Source: Pseudomonas viridiflava (GTDB lineage Bacteria > Pseudomonadota > Gammaproteobacteria > Pseudomonadales > Pseudomonadaceae). Taken from it: DNA of 64,000 nucleotides. Positions 7,575 to 16,899 of this stretch are shown piece after piece. The stretch covers positions 434,001 to 498,000 of the forward strand of contig NZ_UWFN01000285.1 in the NCBI RefSeq assembly GCF_900602065.1, read 5' to 3'. The notes beneath the pieces are model-generated. The model did not search any database. It was not told the DNA's origin and saw nothing but the letters and a program-made list of their open reading frames with translations. The translations under genes were made by a program, and so were the position numbers. Within the stretch, counting starts at the first letter, position 1. Every line of letters starts with the position of its first letter.

Positions 7575-10500
7575 TCAGTGCCGAAGGCGTCGTCGAATAC
7601 CTGCCTCGGTATCCTGCCGCTCTGCCTCATATTCGTAGGTCTCCACCATTGATATAAGAAGAGACGAGGAGACGAACGGATGGGTAAAGTGGAGGGCTTC
7701 CGCCCATCTGCGATACTTGGCTGCGAGCTCTCTCTCCTGACCTCCTCCTTCGCCCCGCCAGTGCGCCCCACGGGCGTTGTACAGTCCCGTATGAGCGCCC
7801 CGCGATATTTCCTCGGATTCCAAGTCCTCCAGAACATTGCGAACAGCCTCGTTGGGCCACACTCCATCCTTTCCTTCAGAGGCACGGGCCAAAAGCTTGC
7901 CAAGGCAAACATCGGCTATTTCTGCGCGGTCGAGTTCGGAACAACGTCTGCGGACCATCGATATCCACTCGGTCAGCTTCTCGCGGGCCAACTCTTCAGT
8001 GGCTTCATCCTGTCCAGGTATGCGCTCCAAAGCTTCCAGCAAGTTGTAGCCCCTGAGAGCTAAGCCCTCCCGTCCATCTTCCGCACTGAACTCCGGAGGA
8101 TCTTCGCCGGGAGTCTTGCGCTTGTACGTCCAAGCGATCGCCTGCACGAACATTTCGGGATGATCTTCGATATAGCGTTCCAGGTTCGGAATCTGATGTC
8201 CGTCACCACCTCGAAGTGATCGGGCGAGTACATCAATAAAAATGAACTCCAGCCCCGCCTTTTCCTCGAGCAGCACATCGGGATTTCGGTTTAATAGCTT
8301 GAAGGCTTGCTGGACTGCATAGCGTTGAAGCTGATACTCGCCTTCCTTGTCATTGCCGTCTTTGGGTATGTCGGAAAGCAGCCGAACCAGAAGTTCAGGA
8401 CGTACCTCATCAAGCTTGAAGTGAACGGAGGAGAAGGCGGCACGCGGTCTTTTCGCGCCAAGCAGATGCCCGATGCTTTCGTTATTTTGATCCGGCGCAT
8501 CGAATATGAATTCCGGTGTGACATCACGCCAGTAGCTACGACGCGCCTCAGCTGAAAGTTGATCCACGAGTGCCCACGTCGTTCTACGATAGGGTGAGAA
8601 AAGGAGCATGCGAAGAGCATCCTGCTCAGACATTTTATCGCGCAAACTTGCGAAGAGAGCCTTGTGCTGATCTTGATCAAGCGCACCCAAAACACCAGTT
8701 GCGATGCTGTTGTGGCCGGAGTCATTCTCCTTGCTAAGGCACTGGAGAATCAGCTCTTCAAGCTGCTCTGCGTTTAAGATTCCACGCGCCAGATACCAGC
8801 CGATTTGCCGGTGAGAATTGCCTTTCATGGCAAGGTTGAAAATTCCACATAGCCCACTGTTGGCTGCGATCTCAGTCAAAGCTTCGAATCGGAGCTTTTC
8901 GATCCGGCGTTCGCGCGCCTGAAAATTCAGCTCTTCACCAGAGAGTTCATCTGCCGATTCCTCGACCCAGCCCTGCCGGAACAGCCATTCGTGCTTATTG
9001 ATGATGTCGGTCGGCTCCATCGAAGCGTAAACAGCCTTTGCAATTTTCGAAAGGGTGGCTTGTCCACCTTCGTCCGCCTTCTTTCGGCCGCGTCTTGACA
9101 GCACTGTCACACGGATTCTGTCGCGCACACGGGCGATGTCGGCGTCAATGGCTCCGGCCTGCTGCCATTCGTCGATGATTTTCCAGACGTTTTCTTGATC
9201 CTCGACAGATAGCGCGTGGAGCCGCGTGATGAGGTCGCAAATCATGTCGGCTGTGTAGGACGGCATGGTCAAAGCCATCTTGACCATTTCGCGGACAAAG
9301 TCATTGGCGGGCCCCCAAGTGCTGAAGGGGTCGCCAAACCCATATCCATCGGGCCTCCATTTAGGCTTTTGGGTGTAGTCTCCGACGCGACTCCCGAAAT
9401 CGCCGAACTGCTGGAGGCAGATCTCCCAGCCTATTGTGGGGTGCTTCTCCAGTAGCATTCGCATAGCGTTCAGTCGCGAGTCGTGGTCAGCAGCCGTCTG
9501 CGGCATCCACGCTCTGAAGATCGACCCCAGTGAGCCAATTGGCTTATTAGACCAGTTGTCGCCAATTTTGACTTCGGCGAGCCGTCCCAGAATTTTGACG
9601 ACCCGAGGAAAAGTTGCGGGGTTCCAAGCCAGCCCTTCAAGCGCCCACAGAAGACCTGTTCGTTTAGGTGAGCCAAAGAGGCCTGCCGCGACAGGACGCA
9701 GCAGTCCGAGCGTGCAAGGCCTCTCTGATCTGAGGTCGCGCTCAATAATGCTCAAGAACTCGTTGGGGGCAGCTTCCGCATATAGAGGAAGATCGCGATC
9801 GTTCGCTTCCAGCTTCCGGATCTCAAGCGGCTCAAGGAGTTCCCTCACTAACCAGGCAGCAGCGAGTTCACCATCAAAGCCAAGGCGTTTCCCGAAAAGA
9901 TGCTTTCCATGAACAGCGAGCAAAACTAACGTCTCAGAAATGCCTTCGCGAAGCGCTGAAGAGAACTCGCGCTTCTTTCCGTGGATGGCCGCCGCCCAAC
10001 GCTCGTTCTCCGGAAGATCGAGAGCGGGGTCGTCCTCACCCAGAATAATCTTTGCGATGTCGAAAAAATGGTTGAGGTCACCTAGGGTGACAGCCCCAGC
10101 AATCGCAAATAACGAGTCGATCTTGGAAATCACTCCACGATAGTTTCCGAGGGACCACACGGGGGAATCGTTGAACTGCAGCAGCTCCTGCACGCGTCTC
10201 TCTAGTGCATCAAAGGAGAGGTCACCCGCAAGCAGCGAAAGAGCTGTTTGGTCTGCATCGTTACGCGTATCCCATGTTCCTAAAAGTGCGAGCGGAACAA
10301 GGTTAGAGGCGGCTTGATGATTGGCAGCCCACGCAGGCGTTTTGATCGCTGGGATTGTCGAAAGTATACGCCGCAGCACAGTGAGTGAGCGCCCTGAGGC
10401 ATTAGCAAGCCTTGTTATCTCGTTGCGCCCTTTATCCATTGCTTCAAGTGCTTTGTCGAAAGTCTCATAACCGAGTGGCTCTAAGATGATGTCCGGATTG

Positions 10501-11672
10501 GCATTCGCGGCGTTGCGCGGATAGACCACGATTGTACGCAACGACCCGCTATAGGAGCCGAACTCCCGCTCGACGTCTCGCGTGTGCGCAACCGCAATGA
10601 AATTGGTTGTGCTCTGGGCAAGTTTTGGTAGCACGCCGCATTCGTCGAACACGAGCACGCGGTCTTTATGATGGTCAAACTCCGGTTCGCTGAATATCTG
10701 GCTTAAGAACGCAACGGCTTCCTCAACTGAGTCGGCCGTGATAACAAGCGGCTCAGAGTCGCGCTTCAACAAGAACGATTCTATACGGCTGCGCCAGACG
10801 TCGTTCGCGGTGCTGAAGAGCGACGGATGAAGGGGTGTTTCTGCAACATTTGCCCAATCAGTCCAGCATTTTTCGAGAGTTCGAACGCCTCTCGATGGCC
10901 GTTCAGTTTGATTAGCAAACCATGTCTGCGCGGCAATGGATGTCTCCATCCATTGCTCTAAATCACTAACATCGTAGGCTCGAACATCCTTCCAGAGTCC
11001 CTTTGCTTGCATGGCTGTAAGCCATGTAGCCTTTCCAGGCCATCGTCGAGGGGTAACAAACACAAACGTGATGTTTTGACGATCAGCCTTACTGATAGCT
11101 TTCACGCTTTTCGCAAAATCGCCGTCAGCTTTTGCTTTGATGTCAGCATTGACCCCGAACTCCCAGCCCGATGCTCCGGCAGGAATCCATGGCGTCCCCA
11201 GGGGGCCTTCAATAAAGCCGTCCCAGCCAGGGCGCTCTGCGTCGTCGTTTCCGGGAAAGTCAACTTTCTCCAGATTCTCTCCTGTCGAATTGACGAGCGT
11301 GCGAAGCAGAACCGATAACCGGGTGCGGGCTAAAATTGTCTTAGAAAACCAGTCGGTTATGTCATTGCCTGAAATTCCAAGAAACGGCATTACGTAGGCG
11401 CGCACGCTTGCTGCGGCAACTTCGGTCTTGGCGGCGTGCGAGTCGAAGGAGTTCTGGAGGTTGAGAATATCTATAGCCGGTACGCCAAACGCCCGCTCCA
11501 GCCGCGCGGCCATATCAGGCGTCGCTGATACTTTTGCATTGAGGAAATTTGAAACCCCAGGACGGCTTATACCGATAAGCTTAGCCGCGTCGGTCACCGT
11601 GAGATTCCGAGGGTTGAGGATGTTTTCTCGGACCCAATTTCCCGGGTGCAAGGAGGTATTTTCCTTTTTCAT
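7575..11672 (-). CDS. Giant HigA-type HTH, nuclease-like and helical-repeat protein (1365 aa)
   Basis: The N-terminus (residues 7-65) is a HigA/XRE-type helix-turn-helix: LHPGNWVRENIL, then LTVTDAAKLIGISRPGVSNF. Residues about 90-230 look like a restriction-endonuclease-like domain: PGWDGFIEG (D151), GWEFG (E171), KAKADGDF (K179/K181), then NITFVFVTPRRWPGK. Residues 300-420 resemble an NTPase-like region (EPLVITADSVEEAVAFL, RVLVFDECG) but I find no P-loop. The remaining 900 residues are helical, with repeat-like composition. A large family with this nuclease-to-tail order exists in bacteria; the fused antitoxin-type DNA-binding domain is the unusual part. It stands alone on the minus strand with a palindrome in its promoter, which suggests it represses itself. 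Function unknown; a defence role is inferred from domains and neighbours. Confidence 0.65.
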   Translation of the reverse strand: MKKENTSLHPGNWVRENILNPRNLTVTDAAKLIGISRPGVSNFLNAKVSATPDMAARLERAFGVPAIDILNLQNSFDSHAAKTEVAAASVRAYVMPFLGISGNDITDWFSKTILARTRLSVLLRTLVNSTGENLEKVDFPGNDDAERPGWDGFIEGPLGTPWIPAGASGWEFGVNADIKAKADGDFAKSVKAISKADRQNITFVFVTPRRWPGKATWLTAMQAKGLWKDVRAYDVSDLEQWMETSIAAQTWFANQTERPSRGVRTLEKCWTDWANVAETPLHPSLFSTANDVWRSRIESFLLKRDSEPLVITADSVEEAVAFLSQIFSEPEFDHHKDRVLVFDECGVLPKLAQSTTNFIAVAHTRDVEREFGSYSGSLRTIVVYPRNAANANPDIILEPLGYETFDKALEAMDKGRNEITRLANASGRSLTVLRRILSTIPAIKTPAWAANHQAASNLVPLALLGTWDTRNDADQTALSLLAGDLSFDALERRVQELLQFNDSPVWSLGNYRGVISKIDSLFAIAGAVTLGDLNHFFDIAKIILGEDDPALDLPENERWAAAIHGKKREFSSALREGISETLVLLAVHGKHLFGKRLGFDGELAAAWLVRELLEPLEIRKLEANDRDLPLYAEAAPNEFLSIIERDLRSERPCTLGLLRPVAAGLFGSPKRTGLLWALEGLAWNPATFPRVVKILGRLAEVKIGDNWSNKPIGSLGSIFRAWMPQTAADHDSRLNAMRMLLEKHPTIGWEICLQQFGDFGSRVGDYTQKPKWRPDGYGFGDPFSTWGPANDFVREMVKMALTMPSYTADMICDLITRLHALSVEDQENVWKIIDEWQQAGAIDADIARVRDRIRVTVLSRRGRKKADEGGQATLSKIAKAVYASMEPTDIINKHEWLFRQGWVEESADELSGEELNFQARERRIEKLRFEALTEIAANSGLCGIFNLAMKGNSHRQIGWYLARGILNAEQLEELILQCLSKENDSGHNSIATGVLGALDQDQHKALFASLRDKMSEQDALRMLLFSPYRRTTWALVDQLSAEARRSYWRDVTPEFIFDAPDQNNESIGHLLGAKRPRAAFSSVHFKLDEVRPELLVRLLSDIPKDGNDKEGEYQLQRYAVQQAFKLLNRNPDVLLEEKAGLEFIFIDVLARSLRGGDGHQIPNLERYIEDHPEMFVQAIAWTYKRKTPGEDPPEFSAEDGREGLALRGYNLLEALERIPGQDEATEELAREKLTEWISMVRRRCSELDRAEIADVCLGKLLARASEGKDGVWPNEAVRNVLEDLESEEISRGAHTGLYNARGAHWRGEGGGQERELAAKYRRWAEALHFTHPFVSSSLLISMVETYEYEAERQDTEAGIRRRLRH

Positions 11673-11695
11673 TTTTTGGGCCCGCTTTATGTAAA

Positions 11696-11716
11696 GTGTA
11701 AGGCTACACCTTACAC
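11696..11716. promoter_or_regulatory. Palindromic operator upstream of the giant HTH protein
   Basis: GTGTAAGG-CTACA-CCTTACAC is a perfect inverted repeat with 8-bp arms and a 5-bp spacer. It is centred 34 bp upstream of the ATG at 11672. A HigA-type protein would be expected to bind such a site in its own promoter. Direct binding is an inference. Confidence 0.55.
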
Positions 11717-11764
11717 ACCTAGGGTGGCCGGCGCAATTCTAGAAATATAGATCGCATACACCCT

Positions 11765-12764
11765 TCAGTTTGATGGCGCAGCGATGCTTGTCGCGCCACG
11801 TAATAACTCCGCGTAGACGCGGCGAGACAAGGTAGGTTTAGACCCCGAAAGCTCCTTAGATCGCCACATGACAGTCATCGGGGTCGATAGGGATAAATGA
11901 AAACATCGTGTGGTTAGAGAATACCCACCGTCAATCAAACCGTGCATCAAGCCGAGGCCATAGCCCGGGGTGATCCATGGGCGCCAGGGAATCGGGCCGC
12001 CTAGTGTTCGTGCTGTCTGCGTTTCCTTGAGCAAGCCCGCGCAGAGGAGGTCTGCACAGAGAAGTCGATCCAGAAAGAGTGCTGCTTGCGAAATCGGGCC
12101 GATCAACAAGCTATGGTAAACCCATGCGGGTCATAATTTGAGGCGCTTCCAAGAGGGGACGTTTGTAAGTCGGCTCGCGTTTTAGCAAAGCGAACGTTCG
12201 AGATACCCAGAGGGGAAAGAGCACGTTGAATCACCGCATCATCAAGCGTCAGATCAGTCAGCCGTTCAATTAGCCTGCCGATGAGTAAATAGCCGACATT
12301 CGAGTAACGCCAGCCGGTTCCGGAGGTGTATCGAAGTCGAGTACCGTCAAGGCGCCGCATCATTTCATCTGCCGGCCATGCTGGCTCACCGTTAGCAACG
12401 GAGGTGTGACACTCCGCAAGTTCTCCGTAATCAGCCAAGCCGGCCTCGTGCCGCAGTAGCTGGCCTAACGTGAAAGGCTGATCGGAATGGGGTCGTCCAA
12501 GCCGATCAGTCCGTCACGCACCAACGATAGGGCCGTCGCAGCCAAGACCGTTTTCGTGAAACTCCACCAGGGGGCCATCAGTTCCAATCGGTCTGGCGTT
12601 TGTGGCTGACCATTTGACAAGAGTGAAATTAGCATTGGCTTCCCTGGAATGTTGAGCGGATCGACAGCTCGACAAGATATCTCAATTACTCTTCTTCGCC
12701 GGGGTGAAGTCAGCCGTTTGTGCTGTGCTGAACGACTGTTTCTGGGCTTAGTGACACAGGGCAA
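11765..12764 (-). pseudogene. Beta-lactamase-family serine hydrolase, frameshifted
   Basis: Consecutive minus-strand frames spell one class C-type serine hydrolase. The first (to 12764) has WWSFTKTVLAATALSLVRDG, where SFTK is the SxxK nucleophile box. A shift near 12470 leads to QPFTLGQLLRHEAGLADYGE and the YSNVGYLLIG box (YxN). Another shift near 12110 leads from SNYDPHG to WVYHSLLIGP. A further disruption near 11900 spoils the region where the final KTG/HxG box should be. The gene cannot make an intact enzyme. It lies between the giant HTH gene and tnpS. Confidence 0.7.
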
Positions 12765-12767
12765 GCG

Positions 12768-13691
12768 TCATCGTGCTAAATCGCCAAAGGGCGCGCTGGT
12801 GTCTATATAGCGAAGTGCCGACTGCACATCCTTCCAGCCGACATAATCCATCAATGCCTTCGTACCCCACTCATTGCGGCTGGCCCAGGTTGCGAAACCG
12901 CGGCGTAATGAATGCCCGCTGTACTCGGCGCTTAAACCGCTGCGCAGAAATGTCATGCGCAGCAGGCGGGAGACGCTGTTCGGATTCAGGCCTTGTGCGC
13001 CCAAATGCCCCCAACGATCAATGGCCCGAAACGCCGGTCCTTCATTAATACCGCTGATGCGCAGCCAGTCCTCATAGGCCTGGACGGGACATAGACGCTT
13101 TAGTGCGGGCACACTGAACGTGCGACCGCGGTTCTCACGATCGGTTTTGCCAGTAGCGAGAAAGAACTTCAAACCCTCCCCCGTCTGCACCTGGATATGC
13201 TCAACGCGCAAGCGACACAGGTCATCAGCCCGAAATGCCCGCCAAAAACCCAGCAGGATCAACGCTCGGTCGCGATTAGCCCGTAACCGCACACCAAGAT
13301 CCAAGCTCGTGCTCGCCACCTCAAGTTCCGCGACGCAAGCCTCCAGCGCCTGTAACGACAGCGCCTCGGCCTGCTTTACCGGCCGCGGGTGCTCGGCCTG
13401 AATGCCACGCAGCACATCACGCACTCTAGCTTCTTTGGTGGGATCAACAAAACCGTGTTTTTTGTGCCATTGCGCCAAGGCCGCCAGATGGGTGCGCAAG
13501 GTACCAACTGACAATAGCTCGGCATGTTCCGCTAAATACCGAACCACACTTTCGCTAGAGGCGGGCAAGAAGCCGCCCCACTCGCTTTCGAAATGCTCGA
13601 CAGCTTGGTGGTAGCGCCGCTGCGTGCCTTCGCGCCGTGCCGCCTGTAGATACCGCTCCGTGGGCGAAATCATGCCATTTACTCCCCGCAT
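12768..13691 (-). CDS. tnpS: TnpS-like tyrosine recombinase (cointegrate resolution)
   Basis: A 307-aa integrase-fold recombinase. Catalytic residues are in place: R154 (in GFWRAFRADDLCRL), K182 (TGKTD), H260 and R263 (HSLRRGFATW), W286 where many members have His (GWKDVQSALRY), and the nucleophile Y295. The N-terminal 100 residues are the SAM-like core-binding domain. The gene is divergent from a TnpT-like partner across a 159-bp gap that contains a plausible crossover site. This is the resolution module of Tn4651/Tn4652-type Tn3-family transposons. No tnpA is present nearby, so the module is orphaned or reused. A second ATG at 13673 (MISPTERY) is an alternative start. Confidence 0.75.
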   Translation of the reverse strand: MRGVNGMISPTERYLQAARREGTQRRYHQAVEHFESEWGGFLPASSESVVRYLAEHAELLSVGTLRTHLAALAQWHKKHGFVDPTKEARVRDVLRGIQAEHPRPVKQAEALSLQALEACVAELEVASTSLDLGVRLRANRDRALILLGFWRAFRADDLCRLRVEHIQVQTGEGLKFFLATGKTDRENRGRTFSVPALKRLCPVQAYEDWLRISGINEGPAFRAIDRWGHLGAQGLNPNSVSRLLRMTFLRSGLSAEYSGHSLRRGFATWASRNEWGTKALMDYVGWKDVQSALRYIDTSAPFGDLAR

Positions 13692-13729
13692 ACCGCCGTT
13701 TGCTGCGGAAAACTGCCCAATCGCATGTC

Positions 13730-13758
13730 ACGTTTGGGAATTCCGCATTCTCAAACGT
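13730..13758. promoter_or_regulatory. Predicted TnpS crossover core site
   Basis: ACGTTTGGGAA and TTCTCAAACGT are inverted 11-bp arms (10 of 11 matching) around a 7-bp spacer TTCCGCA. This is the usual size and layout of a tyrosine-recombinase core site, and it lies exactly between the divergent tnpS and tnpT genes, where the rst site of Tn4651-type elements lies. Confidence 0.6.
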
Positions 13759-13794
13759 CAGCTCGTCGCTAAATCAGACTCCATTGCGACATTT

Positions 13795-13806
13795 GTACAG
13801 CTGTAC
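13795..13806. promoter_or_regulatory. 12-bp palindrome before tnpT, possible TnpT or promoter site
   Basis: GTACAGCTGTAC is a perfect palindrome 45 bp upstream of the tnpT start and 37 bp from the core site. It could be an accessory binding site for TnpT or part of the tnpT promoter. Only the symmetry is seen. Confidence 0.35.
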
Positions 13807-13850
13807 TTCCATACTCTGTAACACACCACGAAATAATCGGAGTAGCAGCC

Positions 13851-14822
13851 ATGGCGCGTGGCGGCATTAACAAAGCCTTAGTGCGAATGGCCAGCGAAGC
13901 CCTGCTCGCCCGCGGCCTGCATCCGAGCATCGACGCTGTGCGCGTCGAGATGGGCAATACCGGCTCGAAAACCACCATCCAGCGTTATCTCAAAGAACTC
14001 AGCCACGCCGGCGCTCTTGCGGCGCAGCCTAGCTTGAATGAAGAATTACAGTCCTTAATATCTAGTTTAGCTGCGCGTTTGCTTGAAAACGCGCAAACCG
14101 AACTGGCAGACGAATGGGAGCGTTTCCAACGTCAGCAGGCCACCGCTGCCCAGCAAAGAGAGATCGAGCGCGTCCGGCTTGAACAGCTACAGGACGCTCA
14201 TGCGATGTTGAGCCAGGACCGCCGCGACGGACTGGCTCGGGAGCACGGATTGCAGGAGCGATTGCAGGCTGCTGAGGGAGAGTGTCAGCGGTTAGGAGAA
14301 GCGCATCATCAGCAGGAACGTTTGCTCGCGGAGCGCACCACCCAGATAGCCTCCCTGGAAGACAAACACCGGCATGCACGCGATGCGTTGGCTCATTATC
14401 GAGAACAACATCTGGTCCAACGCAATCAGGAGGCTCAACGCCAGGACGCACAGGTCCAACACCTTCAGCGGGAACTACGAACGGTCCAGGAGCATTTGTT
14501 AAGCAAACAAGAGGAACTGGGGCAACTGTACCGGGATCTGGAGCGCATGAGCAGCGAACAGCATCAACACCAGCAAGAGCTTCGCCATCTCGAACAGGCA
14601 CTGCAAACGTCAAAACACCAAGCCGAAACAGCGCATACAGAACGACAGGGTAAGCAGCAGGAAAATCAGAGGATGGTCCTTGAGCTTGGCGCTCAGCGGG
14701 AAAAGACCAAACGCCATTTGCACAGGTTGCGTCAGGCACAACGCGACCAACGTAAAATGTCGCAACAGCTAGTTCAGTTGCAGGCGCTACTGCAGCACTT
14801 GACGTACAAACCTCCCGACTAA
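13851..14822 (+). CDS. tnpT: TnpT-like coiled-coil DNA-binding protein (KfrA-type N-terminus)
   Basis: A 323-aa protein. Residues 1-60 (MARGGINKALVRMASEALLA and TTIQRYLKELSH) form a KfrA-type winged DNA-binding head. Residues about 90-310 are an almost unbroken coiled coil rich in Q, E, R and H. That is the architecture of TnpT, the helper that binds the resolution site and stimulates TnpS. The divergent arrangement with a tyrosine recombinase supports the call. The sequence is high-GC, so the opposite strand has long open frames that are not genes. Confidence 0.7.
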   Translation: MARGGINKALVRMASEALLARGLHPSIDAVRVEMGNTGSKTTIQRYLKELSHAGALAAQPSLNEELQSLISSLAARLLENAQTELADEWERFQRQQATAAQQREIERVRLEQLQDAHAMLSQDRRDGLAREHGLQERLQAAEGECQRLGEAHHQQERLLAERTTQIASLEDKHRHARDALAHYREQHLVQRNQEAQRQDAQVQHLQRELRTVQEHLLSKQEELGQLYRDLERMSSEQHQHQQELRHLEQALQTSKHQAETAHTERQGKQQENQRMVLELGAQREKTKRHLHRLRQAQRDQRKMSQQLVQLQALLQHLTYKPPD

Positions 14823-15539
14823 CGCCACTGGGTGCAAGGCATTGGGTTTTGCCCTAGGCTCGACTGACATATCCCGTGCTCGCATCGCAGCCCTGTTAGC
14901 AGCTATCTCGGGTTCAAACATAGCGCGGACATTACCCAACACATTTGTAGGATTTGTTCAGCCCGACGAGAGTCGTCTGTGGGCGAGTTAGCGCAACGCA
15001 GGCAATTGATCATTTGAACATACCATCGTTTGAGCTGGAGAATTGCATTCCACTTGGCGACCCGTTTGCATCGCCAATGAACAGTCATTTGCATTCGACG
15101 TGACCAGGCCTTGACTGGCACGCACTGCATGCCCTCGACCGGCTGGAGTCGACCAATTCTGTTGAAAAAGTCGGCGGTGTTTTTTAAGACAGAAAAGCAA
15201 GCGTCGGAGAATAAAATCCTGAATGCTCGCAAAGCCTTCAGGCTGAGATTTCACGTAGAAGCGTGCTGAAGAAGCACGTACACTGACAAATGGTGCGGCA
15301 TTCTGAGAACCGACTTTTTCAACAGAATCGACCCATAGCGGACGCTGGCCGACAGCTTTTTATACACTGCGGGTAGCAGCCGATCCAGCTTGCCGAACGT
15401 TCCACCTTGTTCGTATCTAGCCACTAGCGCATAACCGTCCATGTCGGCTTTAATGTGCACCAACGTGAGAAAACTGATACGCAAGGTGCACAGTTAACAG
15501 TGGTAACCACTACCTTGATGATTGTTAAAAGGAAGTATT
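14823..15539. other. Gap with MITE copy 3
   Basis: No transposase gene follows tnpT. The stretch holds the third MITE (15156-15328) and short open frames without ribosome binding sites, including a 77-codon minus-strand frame partly inside the MITE. The last 60 bases are the leader of the membrane-protein gene. Confidence 0.5.
15156..15328. mobile_element. MITE copy 3 (173 bp)
   Basis: Inverted ends ATTCTGTTGAAAAAGTCGG (15156-15174) and its exact complement (15310-15328). The interior is more diverged than in copies 1 and 2 but keeps CAGAAAAGCA and GATTTCACGTAGAAGCGTGC. Confidence 0.7.
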
Positions 15540-16442
15540 ATGAGCAATCCAGGTATTCGATATGAGCGACTTCTATTTTGGGCTGCGCCTGTCACTTTGG
15601 CCTCTTGTGCGGTGTTTATTTCTACCGTTGGATACAACACCTATGAGGATAGGGTTGCTGCAAATTGCTTCGATGCTGCCGCTAATGTTATCAAGGAGGA
15701 TTTAAAATACTTTTCGAAACAGTGGAGCGATGTGAAAATTGAGCAAGCAAAAAATACACGTCGAGGGTTGCTCGCTATAGATTATAGTTCGGCCGTAGCT
15801 AAAAAATTAATCTACGGCACAGAAAGTAGCTGTTGGCGCAAAATAGATACTGGTAAATATGATTTGGAGCGGGATCCAGATTTAATGATTGAAGATTTAC
15901 GATCTCTTGCCGCTGATCTTAGAAAACAACCTGTCAGAATGTATGGCATCGAAATTCCAGATGTAGCTGTTATAGGCTTGGCGGGTACTCGGATTCAGAT
16001 TGCCATGGCCAATTTTATCCAAGCTTTACAGATCGCGCTCGCCCCAATAATGCTTCTTTGGCTCGGCAGCCTATACCATACTCGGTTTAGAGAAATCACA
16101 GCGTTCAAAAGTCATGACAATATATTGGCGGTTCACCCTCACGTTATAAATGTATTTCCAGTGGGCTATTATCCGGACTTAAGGAAAAAAAACTGGCTTA
16201 GGTCTAAAGCACCATTTTTTTTGTCGGTTTATTTTTTCTCAATACGTTCATCATTAGTGCTGTGTTTCATAGCCCCATCTGCTGGATTTTATGTTGCATC
16301 GCTTTTTTATCAACCTATCTTTGGTTACTGGGTTCCCAATTTTTTTGCAGGGATTGGAGTGAGTATTTACGCATTAGGGGTGTTAATCATCGAAGCTTTT
16401 GTGGGGCAGAAACATTTCAATGGAGAAGGGGCGCTGCGCTGA
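15540..16442 (+). CDS. Unrecognised integral membrane protein (300 aa)
   Basis: The start ATG at 15540 has AAAGGAAG 4-5 bases upstream and is preferred over the in-frame codon at 15522. The first hydrophobic segment covers about residues 10-32 (LLFWAAPVTLASCAVFIST). It is followed by a 100-residue charged domain with two cysteines, probably outside the membrane. Three further segments follow, around residues 145-170, 228-252 and 258-285, giving about four passes. No known family is recognised. The gene stands alone, is AT-rich and lies between tnpT and the Tn7-like module, so it is likely cargo. Confidence 0.6.
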   Translation: MSNPGIRYERLLFWAAPVTLASCAVFISTVGYNTYEDRVAANCFDAAANVIKEDLKYFSKQWSDVKIEQAKNTRRGLLAIDYSSAVAKKLIYGTESSCWRKIDTGKYDLERDPDLMIEDLRSLAADLRKQPVRMYGIEIPDVAVIGLAGTRIQIAMANFIQALQIALAPIMLLWLGSLYHTRFREITAFKSHDNILAVHPHVINVFPVGYYPDLRKKNWLRSKAPFFLSVYFFSIRSSLVLCFIAPSAGFYVASLFYQPIFGYWVPNFFAGIGVSIYALGVLIIEAFVGQKHFNGEGALR

Positions 16443-16899
16443 CAGTCATTTTATTTTCCGCCGCTTGAGGCTGTCGGTAAGTGAGTTTGCCACGCGGGTG
16501 ATTTTACTCCGGTCATGCAGGCTATCGGGGCATTACGGCTTGCACTAGTTTTTAATTAGTGAGTTTCTCCGTCTGGCCGACAGGTATCGGCCAGACGGAG
16601 TTGAATAACAGACACCGGCAGCAAGGGGCCTCTAACGGTCGCGGGCGCAGGTCAGCCCTTAGCTGTAGAATTCAGAAAATTTCTTGAAGGAGGGGACGGC
16701 ATGGATTAGCCGTAAAGCAAATGCTGGTTCTTCACGCTCTTGTTGGCGAATTCAGGAGTTTAGAGCCCATCGCTTTGCAGGGCTCAGCGTCACTGCGACT
16801 CTGCAGGTAAAGCACCTGAGGTTTTGACCCTTCGACTTGACCGTGACGTTACCTGCATCAGGGGGTCAACGGCGCCGGTGATCTGCCCCCCCCACCGGA
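16443..16899. other. Gap with a perfect hairpin
   Basis: About 450 bases without a gene. The only clear structure is the 14-bp hairpin at 16567-16600. A run of eight C near 16886 sits just after the stop of the minus-strand gene ending at 16900. Confidence 0.5.
16567..16600. repeat. Perfect 14-bp inverted repeat
   Basis: CTCCGTCTGGCCGA (16567-16580), loop CAGGTA, TCGGCCAGACGGAG (16587-16600). No T run follows on either strand, so it is not a classical terminator. It could be a protein site or a relic of an element end. Confidence 0.6.

Noticed and set aside
14062..14739. 225-codon minus-strand frame
   Set aside because: It lies antisense to the coiled-coil tnpT gene and reflects GC-rich codon use; no ribosome binding site or known domain.
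15251..15484. 77-codon minus-strand frame
   Set aside because: It runs into the MITE at 15328 and has no ribosome binding site; at most a remnant.
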